64,000 bases of DNA from Bradyrhizobium sp. CSS354 (GCF_029051725.1 NZ_JAACFU010000014.1:1-64000), one strand, 5' to 3'. Numbered from the stretch's first letter, positions 41,052-50,243 are shown. The notes: a model not told the origin generated them from the letters alone. Translations and numbers: made by a program.

Positions 41052-42341
41052 CTACTCCGCCGGCGTGAGCTGCTGGCCGACGCGCATCGCCGCCGTCTCA
41101 CGCACCCGGACACGCGCGCGGCGCTTGCGCCACCAGATCACGATTCCGGTGACTGAGAGCGCTGCCACGACCAGCCCCATGATCGAGATCAGGATGCGGC
41201 CGAACAGCCCGACGATGCGGCCCGAATGCAGCGGGAATTGTGCCTGCACGAAGATGTCGGCGGCGGTGCCGACCCAGGGCAGCCTTTCGCCGATCGGACG
41301 GCCGTCCTCGCTGTCGTAATAGAGCTGCGCCGGGCCGACGCCGCCGGCGCCGTGATCGTGGCCTGGATGGAAGAAGGCCGCGGCATAGACACCATGGGCC
41401 GGGCCGTAATTGACCGAGCCGACCGGGACGGTCCACCCTCGCCCCTTGCCGTCGGCCGACGCGCGCGCGGCGATGTCGGCGAAGCTCACCTTGGGCTCGA
41501 TGGGATCGTCGAGATCGCGATACGGCCGCTGCTCATAGGGTGTCGGTGTGTAGTTCGACACCATCTTCATCAGCGGCGAGAACACCTCGAAATAGAGGTT
41601 CAGCGAGAATGCCGTGAAGGCGATGATGAACAGCACGCCCCAGGTCCACAGGCTGAAAGCGCGATGGATGTCGAAATTGATCCGGTAGGCGCTGCCTGAC
41701 GTCTTGATGGTCCACGCCGGCGCCCAACGCGCCCAGAAGCCGCGTTCGAGCTGGCGCGTGACCTGGGGCGCCCGCGCCGCCCTGGCGCCCCTGCGGGAGG
41801 GCAGCGTCAGGTAGAAGCCGACGAAGCAGTCGATGGTCCAGATGATGGCGATAATTCCGAGCAGGCGCATGCCCCAGCGGTCGCTGCCCCAGAATTCCGG
41901 GATATGCATGGTGTAGTGCAACTTGTAGAGGAACGAGACGAAGTTCTCGCGCGTCACCGGCCATACCGCGCCCCAATAGCGCCGACCGAGCTCCGCGCCG
42001 GTGTTGGGGTCGAGGAAGATTTGATTGTAGTCGAGCGCGTAGCGCTTGCCGGTCGCAGGATCAATCCGCGGCATGACGAAGAACCACAGCGAGTGGCCCT
42101 CCTCCGGCGTCATGAACAGGTAGACGACGCGCGCACGGGGATCGCGCTGCTCGATCATCTTCGCGAGATCAATCGAGGGAATGGCCGGGCCCTTGCTGCT
42201 GACGTCGAACAGATGGCTGTTCAGGACCTCGTCGATCTCATGATCCCAGGAGATGATCGCCCCGGTGATGCCGGAGAAGAACAGGAATCCGGCCGTGAGC
42301 AGTCCCGCCCAGCGATGTAGCTTGCCGAATATCGCTCTCAT
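41052..42341 (-). CDS. PepSY-associated transmembrane protein, probable ferric-siderophore reductase type
   Basis: This 429-residue inner-membrane protein starts with LHRWAGLLTAGFLFFSGITGAIISW, the PepSY_TM hallmark. Further helices lie near 140 (YTMHIPEFWGSDRWG then LLGIIAIIWTIDCFVGFYLTLP), near 215-240 (FDIHRAFSLWTWGVLFIIAFTAF) and near 370-400. Several His in these helices (LHYTMH, DIHRAFSLW) could ligate heme. PepSY-TM proteins next to TonB receptors often reduce iron released from siderophores, as FoxB and FpvG do. It follows the receptor gene, with a 175-bp gap holding an 85-bp repeat. Confidence 0.88.
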   Translation of the reverse strand: MRAIFGKLHRWAGLLTAGFLFFSGITGAIISWDHEIDEVLNSHLFDVSSKGPAIPSIDLAKMIEQRDPRARVVYLFMTPEEGHSLWFFVMPRIDPATGKRYALDYNQIFLDPNTGAELGRRYWGAVWPVTRENFVSFLYKLHYTMHIPEFWGSDRWGMRLLGIIAIIWTIDCFVGFYLTLPSRRGARAARAPQVTRQLERGFWARWAPAWTIKTSGSAYRINFDIHRAFSLWTWGVLFIIAFTAFSLNLYFEVFSPLMKMVSNYTPTPYEQRPYRDLDDPIEPKVSFADIAARASADGKGRGWTVPVGSVNYGPAHGVYAAAFFHPGHDHGAGGVGPAQLYYDSEDGRPIGERLPWVGTAADIFVQAQFPLHSGRIVGLFGRILISIMGLVVAALSVTGIVIWWRKRRARVRVRETAAMRVGQQLTPAE

Positions 42342-42397
42342 CGTTCAGATCTCGCCAAGTACACGAGCAAAGTGTGTGAGTGCCGAAGCTTCCGCAA

Positions 42398-42482
42398 CGT
42401 CATGCCCGGGCTTGTCCCGGGCATCCACGTTCTTAGTGCCGCGTGAAAGATCGTCATGGCCGGGACAAGCCCGGCCATGACG
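42398..42482. repeat. Paired palindromic (BIME-like) repeat, copy 2
   Basis: The 85 bases are the reverse complement of the element at 6564-6648 with few changes, and include the shared unpaired spacer (GCGGCA..AAGAACGTGGAT on the opposite strand). It lies between the siderophore receptor and PepSY genes, where its hairpins could lower expression of the downstream genes. Confidence 0.85.
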
Positions 42483-42516
42483 ACCTCTCCTGGAGCCTCA
42501 TCGTCCTCATTTCAAC

Positions 42517-44832
42517 TCACCACCGATAAGTCAGCTTGCCGATCGCCTTGCGTCCTTCTGCATAGAAGCAGCCCGACAGGCTGTAGCAGGCGGCGACATA
42601 GCGGGTGTCGGCGAGGTTGGTGACGTTCAGCGACAGGCGCCAATTGTCCCTGGTGTAGGCGAGCAGCGCGTCCAGCACGGTCGAGGATCCGACCTTGAAC
42701 GTGTTGGCGTCATCGCCCCAGGTCGCGCCGACATAGCGGACGCCGCCACCGAACTGCAGGCCCGCGAGCGGCCCGGTCTGAAGCGTGTAATCGTTCCACA
42801 GCGAGCCGCGGTTGAGCGGCACGGTGACCGGCGCCTTGCCGACATTGACCGGATCCTGGGAGACCGTTGCATCGACATAGGCATAGGCCGCGCGCAGGTT
42901 CCAGCCGTCGGCGAGCGACATCGTGCCTTCGAGTTCGAGGCCGCGCGATTTTACCTGACCGGTCTGTTCGGCGATGTTGAGCGGAGGCGCAAAGGTAACG
43001 ACGTTGTCGCGCGTCAGGTCGAAGGCGGCGAAGGTGAACAGCGCGTTCCAGCCGAGCGGCTGGTACTTGACGCCCACCTCGTACTGCACGCCGGTCTCGG
43101 GATTGAGCAGCTGTCCGGTCACCCCGGTCGCGAGCACCGGCAGAAATGACTCGGAATAGCTGAAATATGGCGCGATGCCGTTGTCGAAATTGTACATCAA
43201 TGCGGCGCGGCCGGTGAACGCCGACGCATCCGTCGAGACGGACGTATTGAAGATGCCGCTGTCCACCTGCGTCGTCACGAAATCCTGACGCCCACTGAGC
43301 TGGAACGAGAGCCGGCCGAGCTTGATCTGGTCCTGCGCGTAGAGGCCGACCTGCGACTGCTTGACGCCGGTGTCGTCGCTCATGGCGCCCATGGTCCAGT
43401 CGTAGCTGTAGACCGGGTTGAAGACGTTGATCTCGGGCGCGGACGTCGTGACGCCAAAGGCGGTGTCGCGGAATCTGGTGTTGCGATAGTCTATCCCCAC
43501 CAGCGTTGTGTGGCTGAGGAAGCCGGTGGTGAACTTGCCCTGGAGCTGATTGTCCACCGCGAAAGAGTTGATGTAGGAGTTGCTGTAGCTGCCGAAACGC
43601 GCGAGCTGTCCCGCGGCCTCGTCGGTATAGCCTCCGCCGAAGAACACCTTCTCCTCGTTGTGCTGATAGGCGTAACGCAAATTCTGCCGGAACGTGATGT
43701 TGTCGGTGAAATTGTGCGAGAGCTGGTAGCCGGCGGTCGCGATTTCGGTGTTGAACGCGTTGAAGCTCGGCACGCCCGCGAAGAACGAGACGGGGATGGC
43801 GCGGCCGTTGTTCGGCCACACGGTGCCCGAGGCCGGCAGGAACTGGAGGCCCCACCCTGCCCGGTCGCGCTGGTAGTTGGCGAGGATCGTGATGGTGGTG
43901 TCCTCGTTCGGCTTGAACGTGACGGCCGGCGCGATGAAGACGCGGTTGTCCTTGGTGAAGTCGACCTGGGTCTCGCCGTCACGGACGACGCCGGTCAGGC
44001 GCCACAGCACAGTGCCGTCCTTGTTGGCGGGACCGCCCATGTCGAACTGGCCTTGATAGCGGTTGAAGCTGCCGCCGGAGATCGAGACCTCGCCGAATTG
44101 CTGGGCCGTCGGCAGCTTGGTGACGTAGTTGAGGATGCCGCCGGTGCCGCTGCCGCCATACATCGCCGAGGACGGACCCTTGAGGACCTCGAGACGCTCG
44201 GCGCCGTAGGGATCGAGGCCGTTGAAGTGCACGTAATTGCTTGAGGGAATCCGCAAGCCGTCGACGTAGAGGCCCGACATGGTGGTGTCGAAGCCGCGGA
44301 TCTGGAGGGCGCCGAAGCGGGTGTCCGAACCACCATTGACGTCGCCGCTGACGCCGGCGGTGTAGCGCAGCGCCTCGCCGATCGAGACCGCGCCCTGATT
44401 CCTGACCTGGTCGGTGGTGACGACGGAGACGGACTGCGGGGTTTCGATCAGCGGCGTATCCGTCTTGGTCGCGGTGCCGCTGCGTGTCGCAACGAAACCG
44501 CGCACCGGACCATTGGCGCGTTCACCCGTGGCGCCGTTCGACGATGCCGACTGGGTTGGCGCGGCTTGCTGAGCCGGGGAGCGACGATTGGCACGTGCGG
44601 TGCGTGTCGCCCCTGACCGTCGCGTTGAGGCGACCGCCGCAGGCCGGGCGCGCTGAGCCGGGGCTTCGACGGTGACGGCGGGAATCTGCGTCTGCGCCTC
44701 CACGGCACCGAAGGGAGCGACGAGACCAAACGTACTGGCCGCTCCGAGGAAGAGAATCCGTATCTGTCGACGACGCGTGTCGGAACGCGAAGCAAGTTGG
44801 AAGTCGGTCACGTTTGTCGAGGCCCCACGCAC
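42517..44832 (-). CDS. TonB-dependent siderophore receptor
   Basis: This 771-residue outer-membrane receptor takes up a ferric siderophore. After the signal region (IRILFLGAASTFGLVAPFGAVEAQ) comes a low-complexity Ala/Arg/Ser stretch. The plug domain follows with PLIETPQSVSVVTTDQVRNQGAVSIGEALRYTAGV and GFDTTMSGLYVDGLR, LEVLKGPSSAMYGGSG and GGILNYVTKLPT. The 22-strand barrel ends with GCFYAEGRKAIGKLTYRW, so the terminal aromatic needed for BAM insertion is present. The start is GTG 44832 or GTG 44811; neither has a strong ribosome-binding site. No N-terminal signalling domain is evident, so it is not a FecA-type transducer. Confidence 0.95.
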   Translation of the reverse strand: MRGASTNVTDFQLASRSDTRRRQIRILFLGAASTFGLVAPFGAVEAQTQIPAVTVEAPAQRARPAAVASTRRSGATRTARANRRSPAQQAAPTQSASSNGATGERANGPVRGFVATRSGTATKTDTPLIETPQSVSVVTTDQVRNQGAVSIGEALRYTAGVSGDVNGGSDTRFGALQIRGFDTTMSGLYVDGLRIPSSNYVHFNGLDPYGAERLEVLKGPSSAMYGGSGTGGILNYVTKLPTAQQFGEVSISGGSFNRYQGQFDMGGPANKDGTVLWRLTGVVRDGETQVDFTKDNRVFIAPAVTFKPNEDTTITILANYQRDRAGWGLQFLPASGTVWPNNGRAIPVSFFAGVPSFNAFNTEIATAGYQLSHNFTDNITFRQNLRYAYQHNEEKVFFGGGYTDEAAGQLARFGSYSNSYINSFAVDNQLQGKFTTGFLSHTTLVGIDYRNTRFRDTAFGVTTSAPEINVFNPVYSYDWTMGAMSDDTGVKQSQVGLYAQDQIKLGRLSFQLSGRQDFVTTQVDSGIFNTSVSTDASAFTGRAALMYNFDNGIAPYFSYSESFLPVLATGVTGQLLNPETGVQYEVGVKYQPLGWNALFTFAAFDLTRDNVVTFAPPLNIAEQTGQVKSRGLELEGTMSLADGWNLRAAYAYVDATVSQDPVNVGKAPVTVPLNRGSLWNDYTLQTGPLAGLQFGGGVRYVGATWGDDANTFKVGSSTVLDALLAYTRDNWRLSLNVTNLADTRYVAACYSLSGCFYAEGRKAIGKLTYRW

Positions 44833-44966
44833 TGCCGGCTTCGCCGGTATCGTTCTTGATGCCTCGCCCTAACGCAGGCGATTTCGGAGCGCGATAGGAA
44901 CCGTGTTAGAATTTCTCCAGACGCGCGCGCAGCGCGTGCGACGAATGCGCTCAGTCGTGTCTCGAA

Positions 44967-44985
44967 GTTTGGAATGTTTCCAGAC
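44967..44985. promoter_or_regulatory. Candidate iron-response operator (Irr/ICE-like dyad)
   Basis: GTTTGGAA (44967-44974) and TTCCAGAC (44978-44985) form a 19-bp dyad with one mismatch and a 3-bp spacer, 134 bases upstream of the receptor start. Rhizobial Irr binds GAA..TTC dyads in iron control elements. A second partial site, GTTAGAATTTCTCC, begins at 44905. The match is by memory of the consensus, so the regulator is inferred. Confidence 0.4.
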
Positions 44986-45023
44986 CGACAAGAACCTGCT
45001 TGTTCGAAATGTCTGAAACGGCG

Positions 45024-45689
45024 TCAGCGATGTCGCAGCCGGCGATTGACCCGGCGCGCGAGATAATCGCCGGCGCTCTGCACGAGCTGCACCAGCGCGA
45101 TCAACACCACGACGACGGCGAGCATCATCTCCGGCATGAAGCGCTGATAGCCGTAGCGGATGCCGAGATCGCCCAGGCCCCCGCCTCCGACGGCGCCGAC
45201 CATGGCGGAATAGCCGAGCAGGCTGACCACCGCGAGCGTCAGTGCCAGCAGAAGACCCGGCAGCGCTTCGGGAATCAGTACCTTGAGCACGATCTGCATC
45301 GGCGATGCTCCGAAGGAAGACGCCGTCTCGATCAGGCCGCCATCGACCTCGCGGATCGCTGCCTCGACCAGGCGCGCGATGAAGGGCGCCGATGCGATCG
45401 TCAACGGCACGATCGCCGCCGTCGATCCGATCGAGGTGCCGGCCACCAGCCGCGTGAACGGGATGATAGCGACGACCAGGATGATGAAGGGCGTGGACCG
45501 CGTCGCATTGACGACGATGCCGAGCACCCGATTGACGACGGGCGCCGCGAACAGCTCGCCTTTCCGGCTGGTCGCGAGAAAGACGCCGAGCGGCAGGCCA
45601 AAGGCGGTGCCGATCAGCGCCGCGAGCCCGACCATGTACAAGCTCTCGCCGGTGGCCTGGACGATCAGGTTGATGAGTTCAGGCGACAT
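45024..45689 (-). CDS. metI: Methionine ABC transporter permease
   Basis: This 221-residue permease has five membrane segments and the MetI pattern: TGESLYMVGLAALIGTAFGLPLGV at the N-terminus, RSTPFIILVVAIIPFTRL, the EAA loop EVDGGLIETASSFGASPMQIVLKVLIPEALPGL in segments, then GAVGGGGLGDLGIRYGYQRF. It works with MetN to import methionine. ATG 45689 lies 11 bases inside the end of metN. A clear metQ binding-protein gene is not adjacent on either side. Confidence 0.92.
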   Translation of the reverse strand: MSPELINLIVQATGESLYMVGLAALIGTAFGLPLGVFLATSRKGELFAAPVVNRVLGIVVNATRSTPFIILVVAIIPFTRLVAGTSIGSTAAIVPLTIASAPFIARLVEAAIREVDGGLIETASSFGASPMQIVLKVLIPEALPGLLLALTLAVVSLLGYSAMVGAVGGGGLGDLGIRYGYQRFMPEMMLAVVVVLIALVQLVQSAGDYLARRVNRRLRHR

Positions 45690-46812
45690 AGCCGAGACGC
45701 TCCGCGGGGAATTGATATTGTGAGAGCCAGGCCAGCGTGCGTGTCGTCGCGTCCTCGCCGCCGGACGTGCCGAGAGGGATACCAAGCGTCAGCGAGCCCA
45801 CGTGCTGGCCGCCGATCTCGTCGATGCGGGCCGACAGCAGCGACACGTCGAGGCCGAGCTCGCGCGCCAGCCGCGCCACCAGCGTGTCGCCGGCCCCTGC
45901 CCCGCGCACCTGGACGCGGATCACCGCCTGTCCGCCCGCAAGCGGCACCGAAACGATCCGGCTCGCCAGCGACACCGGCAGGCTGTCTCCGATCGCTTCG
46001 GCCAGGAAGGATTGCGTGATCGGATGCTTCGGGTGGGTGAAGATGTCGGCGACATGGCCGCTCTCGACGACGTGGCCGGCATCGAGCACCACGACGTCCT
46101 TGGCGAGCTGGCGTACCACGGACATCTCGTGGGTGATCAGCACGATGGTCACGCCCAGCTCGCGGTTGATGTTCGCGAGCAGATCGAGGATCGCCCGTGT
46201 GGTCTGCGGATCGAGCGCCGAGGTCGCCTCGTCCGACAGCAGCACGCTCGGTCGCGTCGCCAAGGCCCGCGCGATGCCGACGCGCTGCTTCTGGCCACCT
46301 GAGAGTTCTGACGGGTAGCGGTCGTGCTTGTCGGCGATCCCGACAAGCGTAAGCAGCTCCGCAACGCGCGCGCGGATATCGGCCTTGGCCCAGCCGGCGA
46401 TCTCCAACGGCAGCGCGATGTTGGCGGCTGCGGTACGCGAGGACAGCAGGTTGAAGTGCTGGAAGATCATGCCGATCGAGCGCTGCGCGAGCCGCAGTTC
46501 GCGACCTGAGAGCGCTGAGATGTCACGGCCATCGACGACGACGCGGCCCGTGGTCGGCCTCTCCAGCCCGTTGATGAGCCGGACCAGGCTCGATTTGCCG
46601 GCGCCGGAACGGCCGATGACGCCGGTGATCGAACCGCGCGGGATCGCGAAGTCGATGTTTTGCAGGGCATGGACGCCGGGCTTGCCGCGATAGGCCGGAT
46701 AGGTTTTCGCGATGCCTTCGAAGCGGACCATCACGTCGGGCGCAGTCGCGGGTGAGATCGCGTCGAGCTTTTCGATCGGCTGTCCGATCGCGAGCGACGG
46801 GTGGACGTTCAT
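45679..46812 (-). CDS. metN: Methionine import ATP-binding protein
   Basis: This 377-residue ATPase has Walker A GRSGAGKSS, MIFQHFNLLSSRT (the MetN Q-loop), signature LSGGQKQRVGIARALA, Walker B LLSDEATSALDP and LITHEM. A C-terminal NIL domain of about 80 residues (from about IVSVPLAGGQAVIRV to QFPAERLGY) is the methionine-binding regulatory domain that closes the transporter when methionine is plentiful. I prefer ATG 46812, with AAGG 9 bases upstream, to ATG 46827. A stable hairpin lies just upstream of the start. Confidence 0.93.
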   Translation of the reverse strand: MNVHPSLAIGQPIEKLDAISPATAPDVMVRFEGIAKTYPAYRGKPGVHALQNIDFAIPRGSITGVIGRSGAGKSSLVRLINGLERPTTGRVVVDGRDISALSGRELRLAQRSIGMIFQHFNLLSSRTAAANIALPLEIAGWAKADIRARVAELLTLVGIADKHDRYPSELSGGQKQRVGIARALATRPSVLLSDEATSALDPQTTRAILDLLANINRELGVTIVLITHEMSVVRQLAKDVVVLDAGHVVESGHVADIFTHPKHPITQSFLAEAIGDSLPVSLASRIVSVPLAGGQAVIRVQVRGAGAGDTLVARLARELGLDVSLLSARIDEIGGQHVGSLTLGIPLGTSGGEDATTRTLAWLSQYQFPAERLGYVA

Positions 46813-46834
46813 GGAGGCGGCCTTCATGCACAAT

Positions 46835-46866
46835 AGTTCCGCTTGCCCCTTGGGGCATCCGGGAAC
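46835..46866 (-). promoter_or_regulatory. Structured leader hairpin before metN
   Basis: Nested stems GTTCC (46836-46840) / GGAAC (46862-46866) and TGCCC (46844-46848) / GGGCA (46853-46857) with a tetraloop lie 23 bases upstream of the preferred metN start. It does not match the SAM-II or SAM-V layouts I know. It could be a translation-control element or simply a stable 5' hairpin. Confidence 0.3.
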
Positions 46867-47058
46867 CGGTCGCATCAAGCGACGGAGAGTGAAACCGCGA
46901 TGAGGACTCGGCTGGAGCGCGCTGCACCGCAGCAGGCACCATCGCCCGTTCAGCTCTCTCTGGCAATGTCAGATATCTGCGGGGAGTTGGACGAAGTTTT
47001 CCAAATTTCTCCCCGCTGAAGAAAATTCATCTGCCGCCGTATTGGCCTCGCGCCCGGC

Positions 47059-48531
47059 TCAGGTGACCCGCAACCAGGGCCATACGATCAGCAGGAGCCC
47101 CGCGAAATAGAGCATCCCGAACATCAGCCCAAAACCCCAGAACTGACCCTTGCCGATATAGCCGCTTCCGAAATACATCGGCGCGGGCCCCGTCGCGTAA
47201 GGCGAGATCACCCCCATCAGGCCGAGCGAATACATGCAGAGCATGGCCAGCGTCGTGACCGGCAGGTCGGGGATGCCGGATCCGACCGCGAGCACCACGG
47301 GCAGCACGGCGGCGGCATGCGAGGTGATGCTCGAAAAGAAATAGTGGATCCAGAAGAACAGCGCGACCAGCAGGAGCATCGCGGTCGACGGCGACAGCCC
47401 GGCGAGCGGCTTTGCATATTCGGTGGCGAACCATTTGATGAAGCCGATCTCGTTGAGGCCCGAGGCCAGCGTCAGCAGCGAGGTGAAATAGAAGAACACT
47501 TCCCAGGCGCTCTTCTCGGCGACGATGTCGGAAAAATCGATCACGCCCGTCACCAGCATCAGCGAGATCACGATGAACACGACGGTGGTGGCGTTGACGA
47601 AATTCGAGCCCAGAAGCGGCACGCGGATGTCCGGGCTCGAGCCCGCGATCCACAGGAACATCGCGAGCAGGATCAGCGCCAGCATGATCCACTCGTTGCG
47701 CGACATCGTACCCATCTCCGCGAGCTCCTTCGATGCCCATTCGGAAATTTCCGGGCTGCTCTTCACCTCGGGGCGGCAGACTGCGTAGCTGAGCAGTGGG
47801 ACCAGCACCATCAGGAGGAGGCCGAGCGGCGCAAAGCCCAAGAACCACTGTGCCCAGCTGACGTCGATTCCGACGGTCTTCTTGGCGATAGCCAGCGCCG
47901 CCGCATTGGGCGCGAGCGCGGTGAAAAACAATGAGCTGGTGACGGCGGTCGAGGCGAATGCGGTCCACATCACGTAGGTGCCGATCCTGCCGGCGGTCGG
48001 TCCAGGCTCGGAGCCATAGATGCGCGGGATGTTGCTAATGATGGGATAGACGATGCCGCCGCTGCGCGCGGTGTTGGACGGTGTCGCCGGCGCCAGCAAG
48101 AAGTCCGACATCGCCACCGCATAGCCGAGGCCGAGCGTGTTGCGGCCGAGCTTTTGCACCAGCACGAGCGCAATGCGGCGGCCCAGCTGGCTCTTGCGAT
48201 AACCGATCGAGAACACGAAGGCGCCGACGATGAGCCACACCGTGCTCTCGGCAAAGCCCGCCAGCATCCAGCGCAGCGACTTGGTCGGGTCGGGATCGAT
48301 ATAACCGCCGACACCGGCAACCGTCAGCCCGATCAGGCCGACCGCGCCGACCGGCATCGATTCCAGGATGAGCCCGGTGATGACGGCCGCGAAGACGGCA
48401 AAATAGTGCCACTGATTGACGTTGAGCCCTGCCGGCACCGGCCACAGATAGATCACCAGCCACACCGCGAGCGGCGCGATCAGCTTCCAGCGAAACCCTT
48501 TCGCCTCAGGCGCCTGCGAGCTAGTGGTCAT
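47059..48531 (-). CDS. DASS (SLC13) family anion symporter
   Basis: This 490-residue inner-membrane protein has about 12 helices and the divalent anion:sodium symporter motifs LLAPATPSNTARSGGIVYPI (first SNT motif) and SSITSHAAAVLPVV, with ISPYATGPAPMYFGSGY near the end as in CitT/TtdT-type C4/C6-dicarboxylate exchangers. Substrates of this family are dicarboxylates, tricarboxylates or sulfate. ATG 48531 has GGGAGG upstream. The preceding genes on the same strand are a crotonase (113-bp gap) and a beta-barrel protein, so a small catabolic operon is possible. Confidence 0.92.
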   Translation of the reverse strand: MTTSSQAPEAKGFRWKLIAPLAVWLVIYLWPVPAGLNVNQWHYFAVFAAVITGLILESMPVGAVGLIGLTVAGVGGYIDPDPTKSLRWMLAGFAESTVWLIVGAFVFSIGYRKSQLGRRIALVLVQKLGRNTLGLGYAVAMSDFLLAPATPSNTARSGGIVYPIISNIPRIYGSEPGPTAGRIGTYVMWTAFASTAVTSSLFFTALAPNAAALAIAKKTVGIDVSWAQWFLGFAPLGLLLMVLVPLLSYAVCRPEVKSSPEISEWASKELAEMGTMSRNEWIMLALILLAMFLWIAGSSPDIRVPLLGSNFVNATTVVFIVISLMLVTGVIDFSDIVAEKSAWEVFFYFTSLLTLASGLNEIGFIKWFATEYAKPLAGLSPSTAMLLLVALFFWIHYFFSSITSHAAAVLPVVLAVGSGIPDLPVTTLAMLCMYSLGLMGVISPYATGPAPMYFGSGYIGKGQFWGFGLMFGMLYFAGLLLIVWPWLRVT

Positions 48532-48644
48532 GGGCCCTCCCCCTCGATTGCCGTCGTGTTCTACCGGCCGTTGACCGAGCCGCTTTTGTCCCAGCGCGGC
48601 GTATACGTTTTGTCCGCGGCGCAATCAATGTCCCGAGCCGGCTT

Positions 48645-49451
48645 CTACCGCCCTCTGAACTTCGGTTTGCGTCGCGTCAGGAACGCCTCGACGCCCTCCT
48701 TGTGGTCGTCGCTGAGGCTTGCCAGGGCGAACTGGTCGACGTCCATATGGCTGGCGAGATCATCCAGCGCATGCGCCAGCCGGTTGACCGTGAGTTTCGT
48801 CATGGCAACGGAGAGTGGCGGCTGCGCTGCCACCTTGCGCGCAAGCTCCATCGCGGCATCGAACGCATGGCCAGGATCGACCACCTGTTCGACCAGGCCC
48901 CACTCAAAGGCCTCATCCGCGCTGATGCGCTGATCGGCCAGGATCACCGCCTGCTTGGTGCGAGCCGGGCCGATCAGGTGCAGCATGCGCGGAATGCTCT
49001 GCCAGCTCATATTCATGCCGAGCCCGATCTCGGGCACGCGTAGATGGGCATCGCGTCCCATGATACGGAAGTCGAGCGCGACAGCCAGCGCTACGCCGCC
49101 GCCGATGCAAAAGCCCTCGATGGCGGCGATCGTGATCTGCTCCATCTCCTGCCAGGCGTGGGTCAGGCGCGGTCCGAGCTTGAGATGCCGCCGCAGCGTG
49201 CCGAGGTCCATGTCCTTGCGCGAGCGGCCTTCGGCATCCTTGAGGTCGAAGCCGGCGCTGAACGTGTCCGCGCTGCCTGTCAGCACCACGACAGAGGTTG
49301 CGGCGTCATCCTCGAAACTGCGCGCGGCCGCGGTGAGCTGGCGCAGCGCCTCCGGCGACAGCGCGTTGATGCCGTCGCCGCGGTCGAACCGCACCACCGC
49401 AATCCGCCCCTCCGGCCCGAGGCCCTTCTCGATCTTCACATAGTCAGGCAA
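48645..49451 (-). CDS. Enoyl-CoA hydratase/isomerase (crotonase) family protein
   Basis: This 268-residue protein has the crotonase pattern: INALSPEAL, SAGFDLKDAEG (near 63, first oxyanion-hole segment), IAAIEGFCIGGGVALAVALDFRI (near 109, second), and an EIGLGMNMSWQSIPRML segment. A Glu in the EIGL region is in the usual place for one catalytic residue; the other is uncertain, so hydratase versus isomerase cannot be decided. The start is TTG 49451 with AGGGGAG 7 bases upstream. It is 33 bases after the beta-barrel gene. Confidence 0.9.
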   Translation of the reverse strand: MPDYVKIEKGLGPEGRIAVVRFDRGDGINALSPEALRQLTAAARSFEDDAATSVVVLTGSADTFSAGFDLKDAEGRSRKDMDLGTLRRHLKLGPRLTHAWQEMEQITIAAIEGFCIGGGVALAVALDFRIMGRDAHLRVPEIGLGMNMSWQSIPRMLHLIGPARTKQAVILADQRISADEAFEWGLVEQVVDPGHAFDAAMELARKVAAQPPLSVAMTKLTVNRLAHALDDLASHMDVDQFALASLSDDHKEGVEAFLTRRKPKFRGR

Positions 49452-49484
49452 CGCAATCTCCCCTGGTCTTGGTCTTCTTGGTGC

Positions 49485-50243
49485 TCACAGATGCCCGGTA
49501 CGTCGATGTTCGGGTTCGCTTCCATGGACCGGAAACCGGACCGTGGTCCCGATGGTGATCCAGTCGGCATTTTCGCCGGTGATGTTGCGGCCGTAGATCA
49601 CATCAAGGGAGAATATCTCGTTCGGACGATAGCGGACACCGGTCTGGAAACGCGGCTGCACGACGCTTGTGATCTCGGAGGCGCCGGCCTGACCGAACGC
49701 CTCGATCGTCCATTGCAGGGTGTCGGTGAATTTCCAATCGAAGCCGACGCCGTAGGTCAGGTAATGGCGAGCCACCGTGCGATCCCAGAGCCAGCCGCCG
49801 TTGACGTTGATGCGTGTGGTCTCCGACAGGCGGAAGGTCGCGGGGATGACGACAAAGGCGGACAGGGCATCGCCGGTCGACGCGTCGAATGATCCGCCGC
49901 CATAGGCCGACAATCCCCATCGGCCTATTCCGGTCGGGACGAAATTCGTCTTGGCTTTTGGAGCTAGCGTCGTGCTCCAGTCGCCATCGCTCCGGGCCCC
50001 GATGGTCTGCAGGCTCAGCTCGATCGGCCTGAGGGGATCGACGACACAGGAGGGATTGGCGACCGCCGAAAAATCCGTGTTGGAAGCCGTCGACAGCCAG
50101 CTTTCCACCTTGCAGGAGCCGACGTCGGAAATGTCGGCGGCATCGACCGCATAGGCGCCATTCGCCGCGCGCGCATCCTGCCCCGCGAATGCGCCAAGGG
50201 CCGCGATTGCGGCGGTTATTCCGGTTCTTGCAGCCCAACCCAT
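49485..50243 (-). CDS. Predicted outer-membrane beta-barrel protein
   Basis: The 252-residue protein has a signal peptide (TGITAAIAALGAFAGQDARA) and a mature part with alternating polar/aromatic strands (RWGLSAYGGGSFD, TRINVNGGWLWDR, HYLTYGVGFDWKF, FSLDVIYGRNI), each about 10 residues, as in a barrel of 10-12 strands. Two Cys near the mature N-terminus (GSCKVESW, NPSCVVDP) could form a disulfide. No family name can be given with certainty; its C-terminus ends with a hydrophilic tail. It is divergent from the nitrile hydratase genes, with 62 bases between starts. Confidence 0.75.
   Translation of the reverse strand: MGWAARTGITAAIAALGAFAGQDARAANGAYAVDAADISDVGSCKVESWLSTASNTDFSAVANPSCVVDPLRPIELSLQTIGARSDGDWSTTLAPKAKTNFVPTGIGRWGLSAYGGGSFDASTGDALSAFVVIPATFRLSETTRINVNGGWLWDRTVARHYLTYGVGFDWKFTDTLQWTIEAFGQAGASEITSVVQPRFQTGVRYRPNEIFSLDVIYGRNITGENADWITIGTTVRFPVHGSEPEHRRTGHL

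Noticed and set aside
46835..46866. SAM-II riboswitch before metN
   Set aside because: The hairpin lacks the SAM-II pseudoknot pattern; it is therefore reported only as a structured leader.
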